From: Arthrobacter sp. B0490
GTDB lineage: Bacteria; Actinomycetota; Actinomycetes; Actinomycetales; Micrococcaceae
Reading direction: 5' to 3'
Length of the DNA: 64,000 bases
Assembly: GCF_002929355.1 (NCBI RefSeq)
Contig: NZ_PJIR01000003.1
Span: forward strand, 496,001 to 560,000
Made by a program: the position numbers and the translations under genes
Part shown: piece by piece, positions 7,846 to 16,646 of the stretch
Layout: every line of letters starts with the position of its first letter
Position numbering within the stretch: the stretch's first letter is position 1
Notes under the pieces: generated by a model
Seen by the model: only the letters and a program-made list of their open reading frames with translations
Told to the model about the DNA's origin: nothing
The model's database searches: none

Positions 7846-9542
7846 CGGGCACGGCGGCGCTCGCCGAGCCACGGCCGCCCCGCCGTCGCTACCGGACGTA
7901 CGGCGTCGGCCGGCCCGCCTGGTCGACGCTGGTCGTGACCGTCGCCGCCGTCGTCGCCACCCCCGTCCTGGCGGTCGTTCTCGACGGCCTCGGCAGCCTC
8001 GGCGGCACCGCCCCGCCGCGGGACCTCGTCCCGATGATCCTCACCACCCTCGCCCTGATGCTGGGCGTCGGCGCGGGGGCGCTGCTGGTGGGCGGGGGCC
8101 TGGCGTGGCTCGTCACCGCCTACCGGTTCCCGCTGCGCGATCTGCTGGTGTGGCTGCTCGTCCTGCCCCTGGCGGTGCCGGCCTACGTCCTCGGCTTCAT
8201 CTTCCTGTCCGTCTTCGACGTCGCCGGCCCTGTGCAGTCCCTCTTGCGGACCGTGTTCGGGACGGATGTCTGGGTGCCCGAGGTCCGCTCGCTGCCCGCC
8301 GCGATCCTCGTGATGACGCTGTCCCTCTACCCCTACGTCTACCTGATGGCGCGCTCGGCGCTGATCGAGCAGTCGTCCGGGACCTACGACGCCGCCCGCA
8401 CCCTGGGTGCCAATCGCGGGCAGGCCCTGCGACGTGTGGTGTTGCCGCTCGCCCGGCCGTCCCTGGCCGCGGGACTGGCCCTGGTGATGATGGAGACGCT
8501 GACCGACTTCGCCACCGTCCAGTACTTCAACGTGCAGACCGTCTCGGTGGGCGTCTACCTCGTCTGGAAGGGCACGTTCGACTTCCACGCCGCGACACAG
8601 CTCGCGGTCCTGGTCCTGCTGTTCGCGGTGGCCGTCCTGGTCGCCGAACGGGCGCTGCGCGGCCGTGCACGCTACCACCAGCAGGGCGGACGCCGGCAGG
8701 GCTTCCAGCCGGAACGGCTGCGGGGCGTGCCCGCCTGGATCGCGATGGCGGTCTGCGTGGCGGCCCTGTCCGCCGGGTTCCTCATCCCCGTGGGGCAACT
8801 GCTGATCTGGGCGTTCGGGCAGGCCGCCTCCGACGCGTCCTTCCTCGCGGACCCGCGCTTCGCCGAGTACCTGGCCAACAGCCTCCTGGTGGCGGCGATC
8901 ACCGCCGTCGCGTGCGTCGCCATCTCCCTGGGGGTCGGCCACGCGATCCGCATGGGCGGGGGCCGTCTCGTCTCCTACGCGGCGCAGCTGACCACGTTCG
9001 GGTACGCGGTGCCCGGGGCCGTCATCGGGATCGGGGTCCTGCTGTCCTTCGCCGCCCTCGACACCGCCCTGGAACGCGCCGGGGTCCCCGGGGGCACCGG
9101 ACTGATCGTCACCGGGTCGGTGGTCGGCATCCTCTACGCCTACGTGATCCGGTTCCTCGCCCCGGCCTACCAGTCGGTGAGTGCGAGCCTCGAGAAGATC
9201 GCCCCGACCCTCACGTCCTCCGCGCTGAGCCTCGGGGCAGGACCGCGCCGGATCCTCGGCCGGGTGCATCTGCCCCTCGCCCGCCCCGGTGTCGCCGTCG
9301 CGCTGATGCTGGTGGTGATCGACGCGATCAAGGAACTGCCCATCGTGCTGCTCCTGCGGCCCTTCGGGTTCACTACGGCCTCCGTCTGGGTCTACGAGCT
9401 CGCACGGGAGAACTTCTGGGAGAAGGCCTCCCTCCCGGCCCTCGTCATCGTGGCGGCGGCCATCATCCCCGTCTTCGTCCTCGTCCGCCAGACCCGACGG
9501 CGCGAAGTACACGGGACCGCCTCCGGAAGGGAAGGACAGTGA
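7842..9542 (+). CDS. Fe(III) ABC importer, duplicated permease (FbpB-like)
   Basis: 566-residue inner-membrane permease. GTG 7842 overlaps the upstream stop by 4 nt. It contains two permease halves, each with about six membrane segments and an EAA coupling loop: the first near DAARTLGANRGQALRRVVLPLARP, written here only as the positions about residues 180-205, and the second near residues 455-480 (LGAGPRRILGRVHLP). A duplicated permease in one chain is typical of the FbpB/SfuB iron group and explains why only one permease gene is present. It takes ferric iron from the upstream lipoprotein into the cell. Confidence 0.9.
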   Translation: MTGTAALAEPRPPRRRYRTYGVGRPAWSTLVVTVAAVVATPVLAVVLDGLGSLGGTAPPRDLVPMILTTLALMLGVGAGALLVGGGLAWLVTAYRFPLRDLLVWLLVLPLAVPAYVLGFIFLSVFDVAGPVQSLLRTVFGTDVWVPEVRSLPAAILVMTLSLYPYVYLMARSALIEQSSGTYDAARTLGANRGQALRRVVLPLARPSLAAGLALVMMETLTDFATVQYFNVQTVSVGVYLVWKGTFDFHAATQLAVLVLLFAVAVLVAERALRGRARYHQQGGRRQGFQPERLRGVPAWIAMAVCVAALSAGFLIPVGQLLIWAFGQAASDASFLADPRFAEYLANSLLVAAITAVACVAISLGVGHAIRMGGGRLVSYAAQLTTFGYAVPGAVIGIGVLLSFAALDTALERAGVPGGTGLIVTGSVVGILYAYVIRFLAPAYQSVSASLEKIAPTLTSSALSLGAGPRRILGRVHLPLARPGVAVALMLVVIDAIKELPIVLLLRPFGFTTASVWVYELARENFWEKASLPALVIVAAAIIPVFVLVRQTRRREVHGTASGREGQ

Positions 9543-10684
9543 CGGCACAGATGCAGAGCGCGCCGCCGGCCGGTACAGGCCCGGCGGGCGCCCCGCCGGC
9601 GCTCACCCTCGAAGGGGTGGCCAAGCGCTACGGGTCCGCCCGCGGCGTGGAGGGACTCGACCTCGCCATCCCCGCCGGTGAACTCGTGACCCTGATCGGA
9701 CCCTCGGGTTGCGGCAAGTCGACGACGCTGCGGCTCGTGGCGGGCCTGGAGAGGCCCGACGCCGGGCGGATCACCGTGGCCGGCGACGTCGTCGCGGACG
9801 GGACCCGGTTCGTGAACCCGGAGAACCGCCGCGTGGGGCTCGTGTTCCAGGACCATGCACTCTTCCCGCACCTGACCGTGGCCCGGAACGTGCAGTTCGG
9901 GCTCGACCGGCTGCCGCGGGGCGAGCGCCGGAAGCGCGTCGGCGACCTCCTGGACCTCGTCCGGCTGGCCCACCTCGCGGACCGGTACCCGCACGAGCTC
10001 TCCGGCGGCGAGCAGCAGCGCGTGGCCCTCGCCCGCGCGCTGGCGCCGCGCCCCGCCGTCGTCCTCCTCGACGAACCGTTCTCCAGCCTCGACGAGTCGC
10101 TGCGCGCGCAGGTGCGCCGCGACACCGTGGCGGCGCTGCGGGAGACCGGCACCACGGGCGTGCTCGTCACCCATGACCAGACGGAGGCGCTGTCCGTGGG
10201 GACCCGCGTGGTCGTCATGCACGACGGCGTGATCGAACAGGCCGATGCGCCCGAGAAGGTCTTCGAGCAGCCCGCCACGCGCTTCGTCGCCTCGTTCATG
10301 GGGGACGCCGACTTCCTGCCCGCCCACGTGCACCGCGCCCTGCTGACCTGCGAGATCGGCGTCGTCTCCACGGTTCCCGGGTGGGCGGACAGCGACGTGG
10401 ACGTCGACGTCGTCCTCCGGCCCCACGAGGTGGCCCTGCGCCCGGCCGCGGACGCCACCGCCCACGTCTCGGCCGTGGAGTACCACGGCGCGTTCGTGCT
10501 GCACCATGTGACGCTGGCGTCGGGGCGGACCCTGCGGTCCTGGCAGCCCCACGACGTACGCCACCCCGTCGGCACGGCGGTCGTCGTGACGGTGGCACCC
10601 GGCACCTCCCCCACGCTCCTCGTCGGCGACCGGGCCGTCACCACCCCGCCCCGTAACGCCCCCCGACCCCCGGTAGCCCCATGA
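9539..10684 (+). CDS. Fe(III) ABC importer, ATP-binding subunit (FbpC-like)
   Basis: 381-residue ATPase. Walker A is GPSGCGKST, signature LSGGEQQRV, Walker B VVLLDEPFSSLD, and the switch His is in LVTHDQTEA. A C-terminal TOBE-like region (VVLRPHEVALRP, then a beta-rich tail) is the regulatory part of the iron/sulfate/sugar subgroup. GTG 9539 overlaps the permease stop by 4 nt, and its own stop overlaps the next gene's ATG by 4 nt, so all four genes are translationally coupled. Confidence 0.92.
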   Translation: MTAQMQSAPPAGTGPAGAPPALTLEGVAKRYGSARGVEGLDLAIPAGELVTLIGPSGCGKSTTLRLVAGLERPDAGRITVAGDVVADGTRFVNPENRRVGLVFQDHALFPHLTVARNVQFGLDRLPRGERRKRVGDLLDLVRLAHLADRYPHELSGGEQQRVALARALAPRPAVVLLDEPFSSLDESLRAQVRRDTVAALRETGTTGVLVTHDQTEALSVGTRVVVMHDGVIEQADAPEKVFEQPATRFVASFMGDADFLPAHVHRALLTCEIGVVSTVPGWADSDVDVDVVLRPHEVALRPAADATAHVSAVEYHGAFVLHHVTLASGRTLRSWQPHDVRHPVGTAVVVTVAPGTSPTLLVGDRAVTTPPRNAPRPPVAP

Positions 10685-13191
10685 GCCTCGACCCGGACCT
10701 CTCCGAGGCCACGTTCACCGACCTCGCCCGTCACGGCGACCGGCCGGTGATCCTCACCGCCGGCGGCGTGCTCTCGTACCTCGAGCTCGCGGCCCGCGTC
10801 GACGACGTCGTGGTGCGCCTCGGCACAGAGCGACGCCTCGTCCTGCTCGCGGCACGCAACGACGTGGAGACCCTCGTGGCGTACCTCGCGGCGATCACGG
10901 CCGGTCACCCGCTGCTCGTGGTGCCGGCGGACAAGCCCGCCGCGCTCGAATCCCTCGTCTCCGGCTACGAGCCCGATGTGGTGCTCCGGACCGGGAACGG
11001 CTCGCTCGACGTCGACGAGCGGTGGCCCGGCACGCGGCACGAGCTCCATCCCGATCTAGCACTGCTGCTCAGCACCTCGGGGTCCACCGGCTCCCCGAAG
11101 CTGGTGCGGCTGTCCCGGGCGAACCTCGAGGAGAACGCGCGGTCCATCGCCGAGTACCTGGGCATCGGCCCGGACGACCGGGCCGCCACCACCCTGCCGT
11201 TCTCCTACTGCTACGGCCTCTCCGTGGTCAACAGCCACCTGGCCCGCGGGGCCGGTCTCGTGCTCACGGACCTGTCCGTCGTCGACCCCTGTTTCTGGGA
11301 CGTCTTCCGTGAGCACGGCGCCACCTCCTTCGCCGCCGTGCCGTACAGCTTCGACCTGCTCGACCGGGTGGGCTTCGCGGACATGGACCTGCCGAGCCTG
11401 CGCTACGTCACCCAGGCCGGTGGACGGCTGGCGCCGGACAAGGTCCGGTCCTGGGCCGAGACGGGCCAGCGGCGGGGCTGGGACCTCTACGTCATGTACG
11501 GGGCGACGGAGGCCACCGCACGGATGGCCTACCTGCCCCCGGACCTGGCGGCGGAGCACCCGGAGACCATCGGGGTGCCGGTACCCGGCGGCTCCTTCCG
11601 GATCGATCCGGTCGAGGGCCTGCCCGATGGAGAGCTGGTCTACACCGGCCCGAACGTGATGCTGGGCTACGCCGAGCGTCCCGGCGACCTCGCGCGCGGG
11701 CGCGAACTGCACGAACTCCGGACCGGGGACCTCGCCCGCCGGCACCCGAACGGCCTCTACGAGGTGGTGGGTCGTCGCAGCCGGTTCGTGAAGATCGCCG
11801 GTCTGCGGGTGGACCTCGGGCAGGTCGAGCGGATCCTCGGCGACCTGGGCGCCGTCACCGCCGTCGCCGGCTCCGACGACGGCCTGGTGATCGCGGTCGA
11901 GGGCGGACACGACACGGACCTCCTGGCGAAAATCCTCGCCACCGACCTGGGCCTGCCGCGGGCTGCGGTCGGGCTGCACCCGGTGGAGCGCCTGCCCCGG
12001 CTGGCCACGGGCAAGATCGACTACCCCGCCGTCCGGGGCCTGGCGGCACCGGAGACCGGGGCCCCCGCCGCCGAACGACCGCAGCAGGAGGGTCCCGCCG
12101 ATGTGCCGCGGATCTTCGCGGAATGCCTCGACCGCGCCGATGTGCGCGGGACGGACACCTTCGTCACGCTCGACGGCGACTCGCTCTCCTATGTCGCACT
12201 GTCCGTCCGGCTGGAGGCGGCCCTCGGTCCGCTGCCCACCGACTGGCATCTCCTGACCGTGGGCGAGCTGTCGGCCCGCGGCAGGCCCCGGCGCCGACGG
12301 TTCGTCTCCTTCCTGGAACCGTCGATCGTGCTGCGGGCCGTCGCGATCATCTGCATCGTGGCCGCCCACGTCGAGCTGTTCACGTTCCACACCGCGCATC
12401 TGCTGTTCGTCGTCGCCGGCTTCAACTTCGCACGGTTCCAGCTGACCGGGGACCGGCCTGCGCGGCTGAGGCGCCATGCCCGGAGCCTGGCGAGGATCGT
12501 CGTCCCCTCGGTCGCGTTCATCGCGGTGGCGTATGTCCTCACCGACAACTACAGCGTCGCCAACATCTTCCTGCTCAACGGCATGGTGGGGCCGCAGGAG
12601 GTCACCAGCGAGTGGCACTTCTGGTTCGTCGAGATGCTCGTCTACGTGCTCGTCGCCGTCACGGCGCTGCTCGCCGTGCCCTGGGTGGACCGGCTCGAGC
12701 GACGTGCACCGTTCGCCTTCGCCCTGGGCCTCCTGGCGGTCACGCTGCTCAGCCGGTACGACATCGTCGATCCCGGCCTGCCCAAGCCCCTTCCGGTGTT
12801 CTGGCTCTTCGCGTTGGGCTGGGCCGTGGCGCGGGCCGGGGACACCCGACGTCGCCTGCTGGTGTCCGCCCTCGCCGTGCTGACCGTGCCGGGCTTCTTC
12901 GACCACCCGCTCCGTGAGGCGACCATCGTGGTCGGCCTGCTGCTGATCACGTGGGTGCCGGCGCTGCCCGTGCCGTCGATCCTGCGGCGCGTCACGGGCT
13001 GGCTCGCCGCCGCGTCCCTGTACATCTACCTCACGCACTGGCTCGTCTATCCCGTGCTGCTCCCCATCCACCCGGTCCTCGCCGTCGTGGGGTCCCTGCC
13101 GGTCGGGGTGGGCTACTGGGCGCTGTGCCGGTGGGCGCCCATCGCGTTCGCGCGATGGAGGCGGCGCCGGGCACTGGTTCTCGCGCCGTAG
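10681..13191 (+). CDS. Three-domain enzyme: acyl-adenylating (AMP-binding) domain, carrier-protein domain, membrane acyltransferase
   Basis: 836 residues. Domain 1 (about 10-455) is an ANL adenylation enzyme: STSGSTGSPK at 131-140, YGATEA at 273-278, RTGD at 347-350 and the C-terminal catalytic Lys in LATGKIDY (K445). Domain 2 (about 470-530) is a phosphopantetheine carrier; S501 in DGDSLS is the expected attachment serine. Domain 3 (about 545-836) is an acyltransferase-3-type membrane protein of about eight to ten helices; R552..H563 match the conserved Arg and His near the start of that family. The chain could activate an acid, hold it as a thioester, and pass it to a hydroxyl or amine at the membrane. 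It is coupled by a 4-nt overlap to an iron importer. The acid and acceptor are unknown. Confidence 0.82.
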   Translation: MSLDPDLSEATFTDLARHGDRPVILTAGGVLSYLELAARVDDVVVRLGTERRLVLLAARNDVETLVAYLAAITAGHPLLVVPADKPAALESLVSGYEPDVVLRTGNGSLDVDERWPGTRHELHPDLALLLSTSGSTGSPKLVRLSRANLEENARSIAEYLGIGPDDRAATTLPFSYCYGLSVVNSHLARGAGLVLTDLSVVDPCFWDVFREHGATSFAAVPYSFDLLDRVGFADMDLPSLRYVTQAGGRLAPDKVRSWAETGQRRGWDLYVMYGATEATARMAYLPPDLAAEHPETIGVPVPGGSFRIDPVEGLPDGELVYTGPNVMLGYAERPGDLARGRELHELRTGDLARRHPNGLYEVVGRRSRFVKIAGLRVDLGQVERILGDLGAVTAVAGSDDGLVIAVEGGHDTDLLAKILATDLGLPRAAVGLHPVERLPRLATGKIDYPAVRGLAAPETGAPAAERPQQEGPADVPRIFAECLDRADVRGTDTFVTLDGDSLSYVALSVRLEAALGPLPTDWHLLTVGELSARGRPRRRRFVSFLEPSIVLRAVAIICIVAAHVELFTFHTAHLLFVVAGFNFARFQLTGDRPARLRRHARSLARIVVPSVAFIAVAYVLTDNYSVANIFLLNGMVGPQEVTSEWHFWFVEMLVYVLVAVTALLAVPWVDRLERRAPFAFALGLLAVTLLSRYDIVDPGLPKPLPVFWLFALGWAVARAGDTRRRLLVSALAVLTVPGFFDHPLREATIVVGLLLITWVPALPVPSILRRVTGWLAAASLYIYLTHWLVYPVLLPIHPVLAVVGSLPVGVGYWALCRWAPIAFARWRRRRALVLAP

Positions 13192-13204
13192 GTCCCGCCG
13201 GCTC

Positions 13205-13768
13205 TCAGCGCGACCGCGCGGGCTGCGCCGCGGGCCACAGCGCGTCCAGCGAGTGCAGCGCATGCTTCCGTGCGATGGCGACGACGGCGGCGGCACAGAT
13301 CTCCGCGTCGCTCCCGGCGTCGTGATGCCGGAAGGCGCCCAGGCCGAGTGCTCTCGCGATGTGCGGGAGCTTGTTCACCTCGAGGCCCAGGAGGCGGCGG
13401 GCGAGAGCGACCGAACAGTGGAACGGGTTCTCCGGCGCTGCCAGCCCCGACTCCGCGCATGCCCCGCGCAGCACCGAGCGGTCGAAGGACGCGTTGTGGG
13501 CGACGAACGGGTCGTCTCCCGTGAAATCCACGATGCGCCGAAGGCTCTCGGGCCATCCTGGGGCCGTGCGGACGTCGGCGGGACGGATGCCGTGGACGGC
13601 GACGTTGATCGGGGAGAACTCGCTGACGGAGCGCGGGGGTCGAATCAGCCAGGACGCGGATTCGACGACGACGCCGTTCATCACCCTCGCGAGGCCTACG
13701 GCACACACCGAGCCGCGCTTGCTGTTCGCGGTCTCGAAGTCGATCGCGGTGAAGTTGAGACCGTGCAC
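13205..13768 (-). CDS. DEDD-type 3'-5' exonuclease (DnaQ-like)
   Basis: 187-residue single-domain exonuclease. Motif ExoI is FTAIDFETAN (D and E), ExoII is FVAHNASFDRSVL, and ExoIII is FRHHDAGSDAEICA with the catalytic H and D. This is the arrangement of the DNA polymerase III epsilon / RNase T superfamily. GTG 13768 is preferred because AGGGAG lies just upstream; the frame stays open to 13891, but that extension is Arg-rich and not family-like. It is convergent with the adenylation-acyltransferase gene. Its substrate (DNA or RNA) cannot be told from sequence. Confidence 0.85.
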   Translation of the reverse strand: MHGLNFTAIDFETANSKRGSVCAVGLARVMNGVVVESASWLIRPPRSVSEFSPINVAVHGIRPADVRTAPGWPESLRRIVDFTGDDPFVAHNASFDRSVLRGACAESGLAAPENPFHCSVALARRLLGLEVNKLPHIARALGLGAFRHHDAGSDAEICAAAVVAIARKHALHSLDALWPAAQPARSR

Positions 13769-14006
13769 TGTTCTCCCTGTGGCTGTGACCGCTCGTTCCG
13801 CGGCCCTGACCAGCGTAGCCGCCCGCCTTCGGGCGGTCCGGCGGCCCGTCCGCCGCGAGGTGCGGAAATGCTGAGGGAATCCTGCCGCCAACCGGCGTAG
13901 CAGACAGGCCCCTTGCTGAGGACCGGGCGATAGATTCGTCGTACCCGTCGAGGCTCAGCTCGTCCGGGCTGCTCAAGGGGATCCGCATGAACTACGGACA
14001 CAGGCC

Positions 14007-14831
14007 GTGAACGCCGTCGCGCCGCTCGACGACGCCGCGCACATCGAGCCGGCAACACTGGGGCTGCTCAGGAACCGCATCCCGGGGCAAGCCGTGATGG
14101 AGCAACTGCTCGACGTCCACAGCACCAACTCCCCACGTGGGCTGGTGGCGCGGACCTTCGGCGTCCACCCGCTCGGCCCCGAAGGCCGTCCCTGGTACTG
14201 GGGCGCTCTGGGCGAGCGTGCCGTCGGCCGTACCCTCGCGTCGCTGGGACCGGAGTGGACCGTCCTGCATGCCGTTCCCGTGGGCGAGAAGTCCTCCGAC
14301 ATCGACCATGTGGTGATCGGCCCGACCGGGGTCTTCACGATCAACGCGAAGCGGCACGTCGGCCAGAACGTGTGGGCGGCGAAGGGCACCTTCATGGTGG
14401 CCGGGACGCGGTATCCGTACGTCCGCAACTCGGAGCACGAAGCCGTCCGGGCGGGGAAGCTGCTCTCCGCGGCAATACGCAGCAACGTTGTCGCTCAAGC
14501 GGCGATCGTCGTCGTCGGTGCGCGTCAGGTGACGGTGAAGGAGAAGCATCGGACGGTCTCCGTGCTCACCCAGACCCAGCTGCTGCGCTGGATCACCCGG
14601 CAGCCGGTCGTCCTCTCGCCCGAGCAGGTCTCCCTCCTGTCGGCGGCGGCCGCACAGCCGTCGACGTGGCGGCGAGCGCCCTCGGCGCTGAACAACCCCA
14701 GCGACGTCGGCGGATCCTTCGAGGCGCTGCACCGGCTGGTGGAACAGGCACGACGACGACGGATCGGCTGGCTTCTCGCCGCACCCGCGGTTCTCCTGGC
14801 GTCGGTGGCCGGCGCCCTGCCGTCGTTCTGA
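14007..14831 (+). CDS. NERD-domain nuclease-like membrane protein
   Basis: 274 residues. A NERD (nuclease-related) domain spans about 68-185: WGALGERAVGRTL, then SSDIDHVVIGPTGVF and TINAKRH. The D in DIDH and the K in the NAKRH strand correspond to the catalytic D and (Q/E)xK of this PD-(D/E)xK-like fold; here the usual E/V before K is N-A, so the triad is altered. The C-terminus ends in one membrane helix (WLLAAPAVLLASVAGAL). It heads a four-gene set in which the last three are joined by 4-nt overlaps. Confidence 0.75.
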   Translation: MNAVAPLDDAAHIEPATLGLLRNRIPGQAVMEQLLDVHSTNSPRGLVARTFGVHPLGPEGRPWYWGALGERAVGRTLASLGPEWTVLHAVPVGEKSSDIDHVVIGPTGVFTINAKRHVGQNVWAAKGTFMVAGTRYPYVRNSEHEAVRAGKLLSAAIRSNVVAQAAIVVVGARQVTVKEKHRTVSVLTQTQLLRWITRQPVVLSPEQVSLLSAAAAQPSTWRRAPSALNNPSDVGGSFEALHRLVEQARRRRIGWLLAAPAVLLASVAGALPSF

Positions 14832-14874
14832 CGCTCGCTGCCCCTTCCCTCCCCTCCCCGACCGAGAGCGTTCC

Positions 14875-15996
14875 TTGCTGCACTTCCCCTCGACGAACAG
14901 CGCCGCCCATCGCGCGGCTCCCACCGACGTGACGCGCCTGCACCAGCTGCTGGGTGACCACGTGTGGGCCTTCAGCAACTGCCGGGTCGACGCACCCGGG
15001 CTTCCCGTCGCCGAGGTCGATTGGCTGTTCTACAACACGCTGAGGGGGACCTTCATCCTGAGCGAATGGAAGCGGTACCCGGCCGCAGTCGCCGAGGTGA
15101 AGGACGTCGGCGAACCATGGGCCCTCGCGAACGGTGCGAAAGTGGCCAACCCGATCGAGCAGGTGGCCCGGCAGCTCGACGCCGTGCGCACGGCACTCCG
15201 ACTCACGGTTGCGCCCCGACACTTTCCGGCACTCGATCCGCACGACGTCAATCCCTACCAGTGCGTGTATTCGCCGCAGCTCGAGCCCGCAACGCGGATC
15301 GAGCGTCTTCGCTTCGGCGTAGTGCATGGGGCGCTCGAAGGGCTGGCGGGGACCGTCGAGCGGCGCTACACGCCCACGCCCCTCATCCTCTCCTCGCAGG
15401 CCGAGCACCTCGCCCTGGCCGGGACACTGTCCGATCTCTTCCGCTGCTCCGTACCGGAGGCGGTGCACAGCAAGCTCGCTCCCCCGGCCGTAAAGCCCGC
15501 CCCTTCCTCCCGCATCGCAGCCATTCACCGCGAGTTGGCCGCACTTCATCTGGAGTTGGCGCCGCTCCTCGAAGCGCCGGCTCCCGCGCCGGCACCGGTG
15601 CTGCTGTCGAGCCGGCCGAAGGAAAGTCCTGTGCCGCCGTCGCCTCCGACAGCACCGCCGAAGGCAGCCAAGCCCTCCGCTACCGGGCATCTCAGGCGAC
15701 ACGTGACTCGCCTCGTTCCGGCCTCCGAGCCGAACTCGGAGCACCTCCGAGACGCGTTCCTCGCTGCGCTGCAGGATGGCCAGTTGCGGTCGAGCGGGGT
15801 CCATATCGGACTGTTCGGGGCACTCGTCGGGCAGCACCTTACGGGTGATGTGAAGCTGGCCGACCTCGCTCCCGGCGGGCTGAGGAAGTGGTGCCAGGCG
15901 CAAGCCGAAGCTGCAGGAGTCCGAATGGTGCAGGACCCGAAAGATCCGGCAATCGTCAGGATGACCAGGACGACCGATCGGAAGCAATCCGCATGA
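14875..15996 (+). CDS. Hypothetical protein with NERD-like N-terminus, Pro/Ala linker and small C-terminal domain
   Basis: 373 residues from TTG 14875. The N-terminal third holds a motif set like the upstream NERD protein: VAEVDWLFYNTLRGTFILSEWKRYP has the acidic residue before W, the hydrophobic strand and an E-x-K (SEWK) that fits a PD-(D/E)xK core. Residues about 190-290 are a Pro/Ala-rich linker. The last 90 residues (LRDAFLAALQDGQ to IVRMTR) resemble a small winged-helix domain of the OST-HTH/LOTUS type (RNA-binding in known members); this match is weak. The stop overlaps the next ATG by 4 nt. Confidence 0.6.
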   Translation: MLHFPSTNSAAHRAAPTDVTRLHQLLGDHVWAFSNCRVDAPGLPVAEVDWLFYNTLRGTFILSEWKRYPAAVAEVKDVGEPWALANGAKVANPIEQVARQLDAVRTALRLTVAPRHFPALDPHDVNPYQCVYSPQLEPATRIERLRFGVVHGALEGLAGTVERRYTPTPLILSSQAEHLALAGTLSDLFRCSVPEAVHSKLAPPAVKPAPSSRIAAIHRELAALHLELAPLLEAPAPAPAPVLLSSRPKESPVPPSPPTAPPKAAKPSATGHLRRHVTRLVPASEPNSEHLRDAFLAALQDGQLRSSGVHIGLFGALVGQHLTGDVKLADLAPGGLRKWCQAQAEAAGVRMVQDPKDPAIVRMTRTTDRKQSA

Positions 15997-16157
15997 ACCG
16001 GATCGTCCTGTGCGGCGTACTGCAGGGTGAGCAGGTCATCGCCGTCGACGCCTGCATCGGAGTCGGCACGGGCTTCATCGACCTCACGAACCGGCGGGTG
16101 ATCCTCCAGGACACTTCCGTCATGCGGTTACCGATGACGAAGTGTCCGCAGCCATGA
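15993..16157 (+). CDS. Small protein resembling the start of a bacterial PH domain
   Basis: 54 residues, ATG 15993 within the previous stop (ATGA) and stop overlapping the next ATG in the same way, which supports real translation. The core LQGEQVIAVDACIGVGTGFI followed by LTNRRVILQDTS matches the opening strands of bacterial PH-like (YdbT/SHOCT-associated) domains, in which LTNRRV is typical. The domain is cut short after two strands, so the protein may be a relic or a minimal partner of the next product. Confidence 0.5.
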   Translation: MNRIVLCGVLQGEQVIAVDACIGVGTGFIDLTNRRVILQDTSVMRLPMTKCPQP

Positions 16158-16624
16158 GGGTTTCTCTTCTCGCGGACTCGTGCACCACGGGGTGGTTGCA
16201 TTGGGGCCACGGGGAACTGTGGCTCACCCCGGAGCATCTGGTCAGGATCGGACGGCGTGAACTGACTCTTCGAGCCGCAGCCAAAGGCGGTGCTCTGGGC
16301 GGTGCGGCGGTCGCAGCGGGCGTCCTGGGCCTGCGAGCCGTTTCGGCCGCAGAGAAGGCTCTCGACGAGGGTCGCCTCAGACCGGGCGACTCGGTAGAGG
16401 TCGAGAACGACCTCTGGGCGCGTGAGGTCGGACGTCACCCGCAGCGCACCCTCGTGCTGAGCCGTGAGCTGATGACCGAGGCCGACCTGAAGACCGGAAT
16501 CATCACCTCGCGTCTCAACCTTGAAATGGTCGACGGCAGGCGGCACAAGCTTCTCTGGTCGGTCAACGAGCACGCGGCTTCCCTGCTGACCGAGGCGTTC
16601 GGTCCGAGGCTCCGTCGAAGCTGA
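16154..16624 (+). CDS. Hypothetical protein of the NERD operon
   Basis: 156 residues from ATG 16154, coupled to the preceding small gene. A beta-rich start (LWLTPEHLVRIGRRELTL) recalls a PH-like strand pair; a short hydrophobic Gly/Ala helix follows (GGALGGAAVAAGVLGL), then a mixed domain (LVLSRELMTEAD, LNLEMVDGRRHKLLWS). Not recognised as a named family. Together the two small products could form one split PH-like unit. The gene ends 22 nt from the convergent amidase gene. Confidence 0.5.
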   Translation: MRVSLLADSCTTGWLHWGHGELWLTPEHLVRIGRRELTLRAAAKGGALGGAAVAAGVLGLRAVSAAEKALDEGRLRPGDSVEVENDLWAREVGRHPQRTLVLSRELMTEADLKTGIITSRLNLEMVDGRRHKLLWSVNEHAASLLTEAFGPRLRRS

Positions 16625-16646
16625 AGGACTCACGCTGGATGTCGCC

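Noticed and set aside
7788..9548. Long open frame (586 codons) on the - strand opposite the iron permease
   Set aside because: The + strand has clear permease and coupling-loop motifs; the - strand product is Arg/Gly/His/Asp-rich low complexity, typical of antisense frames in high-GC DNA.
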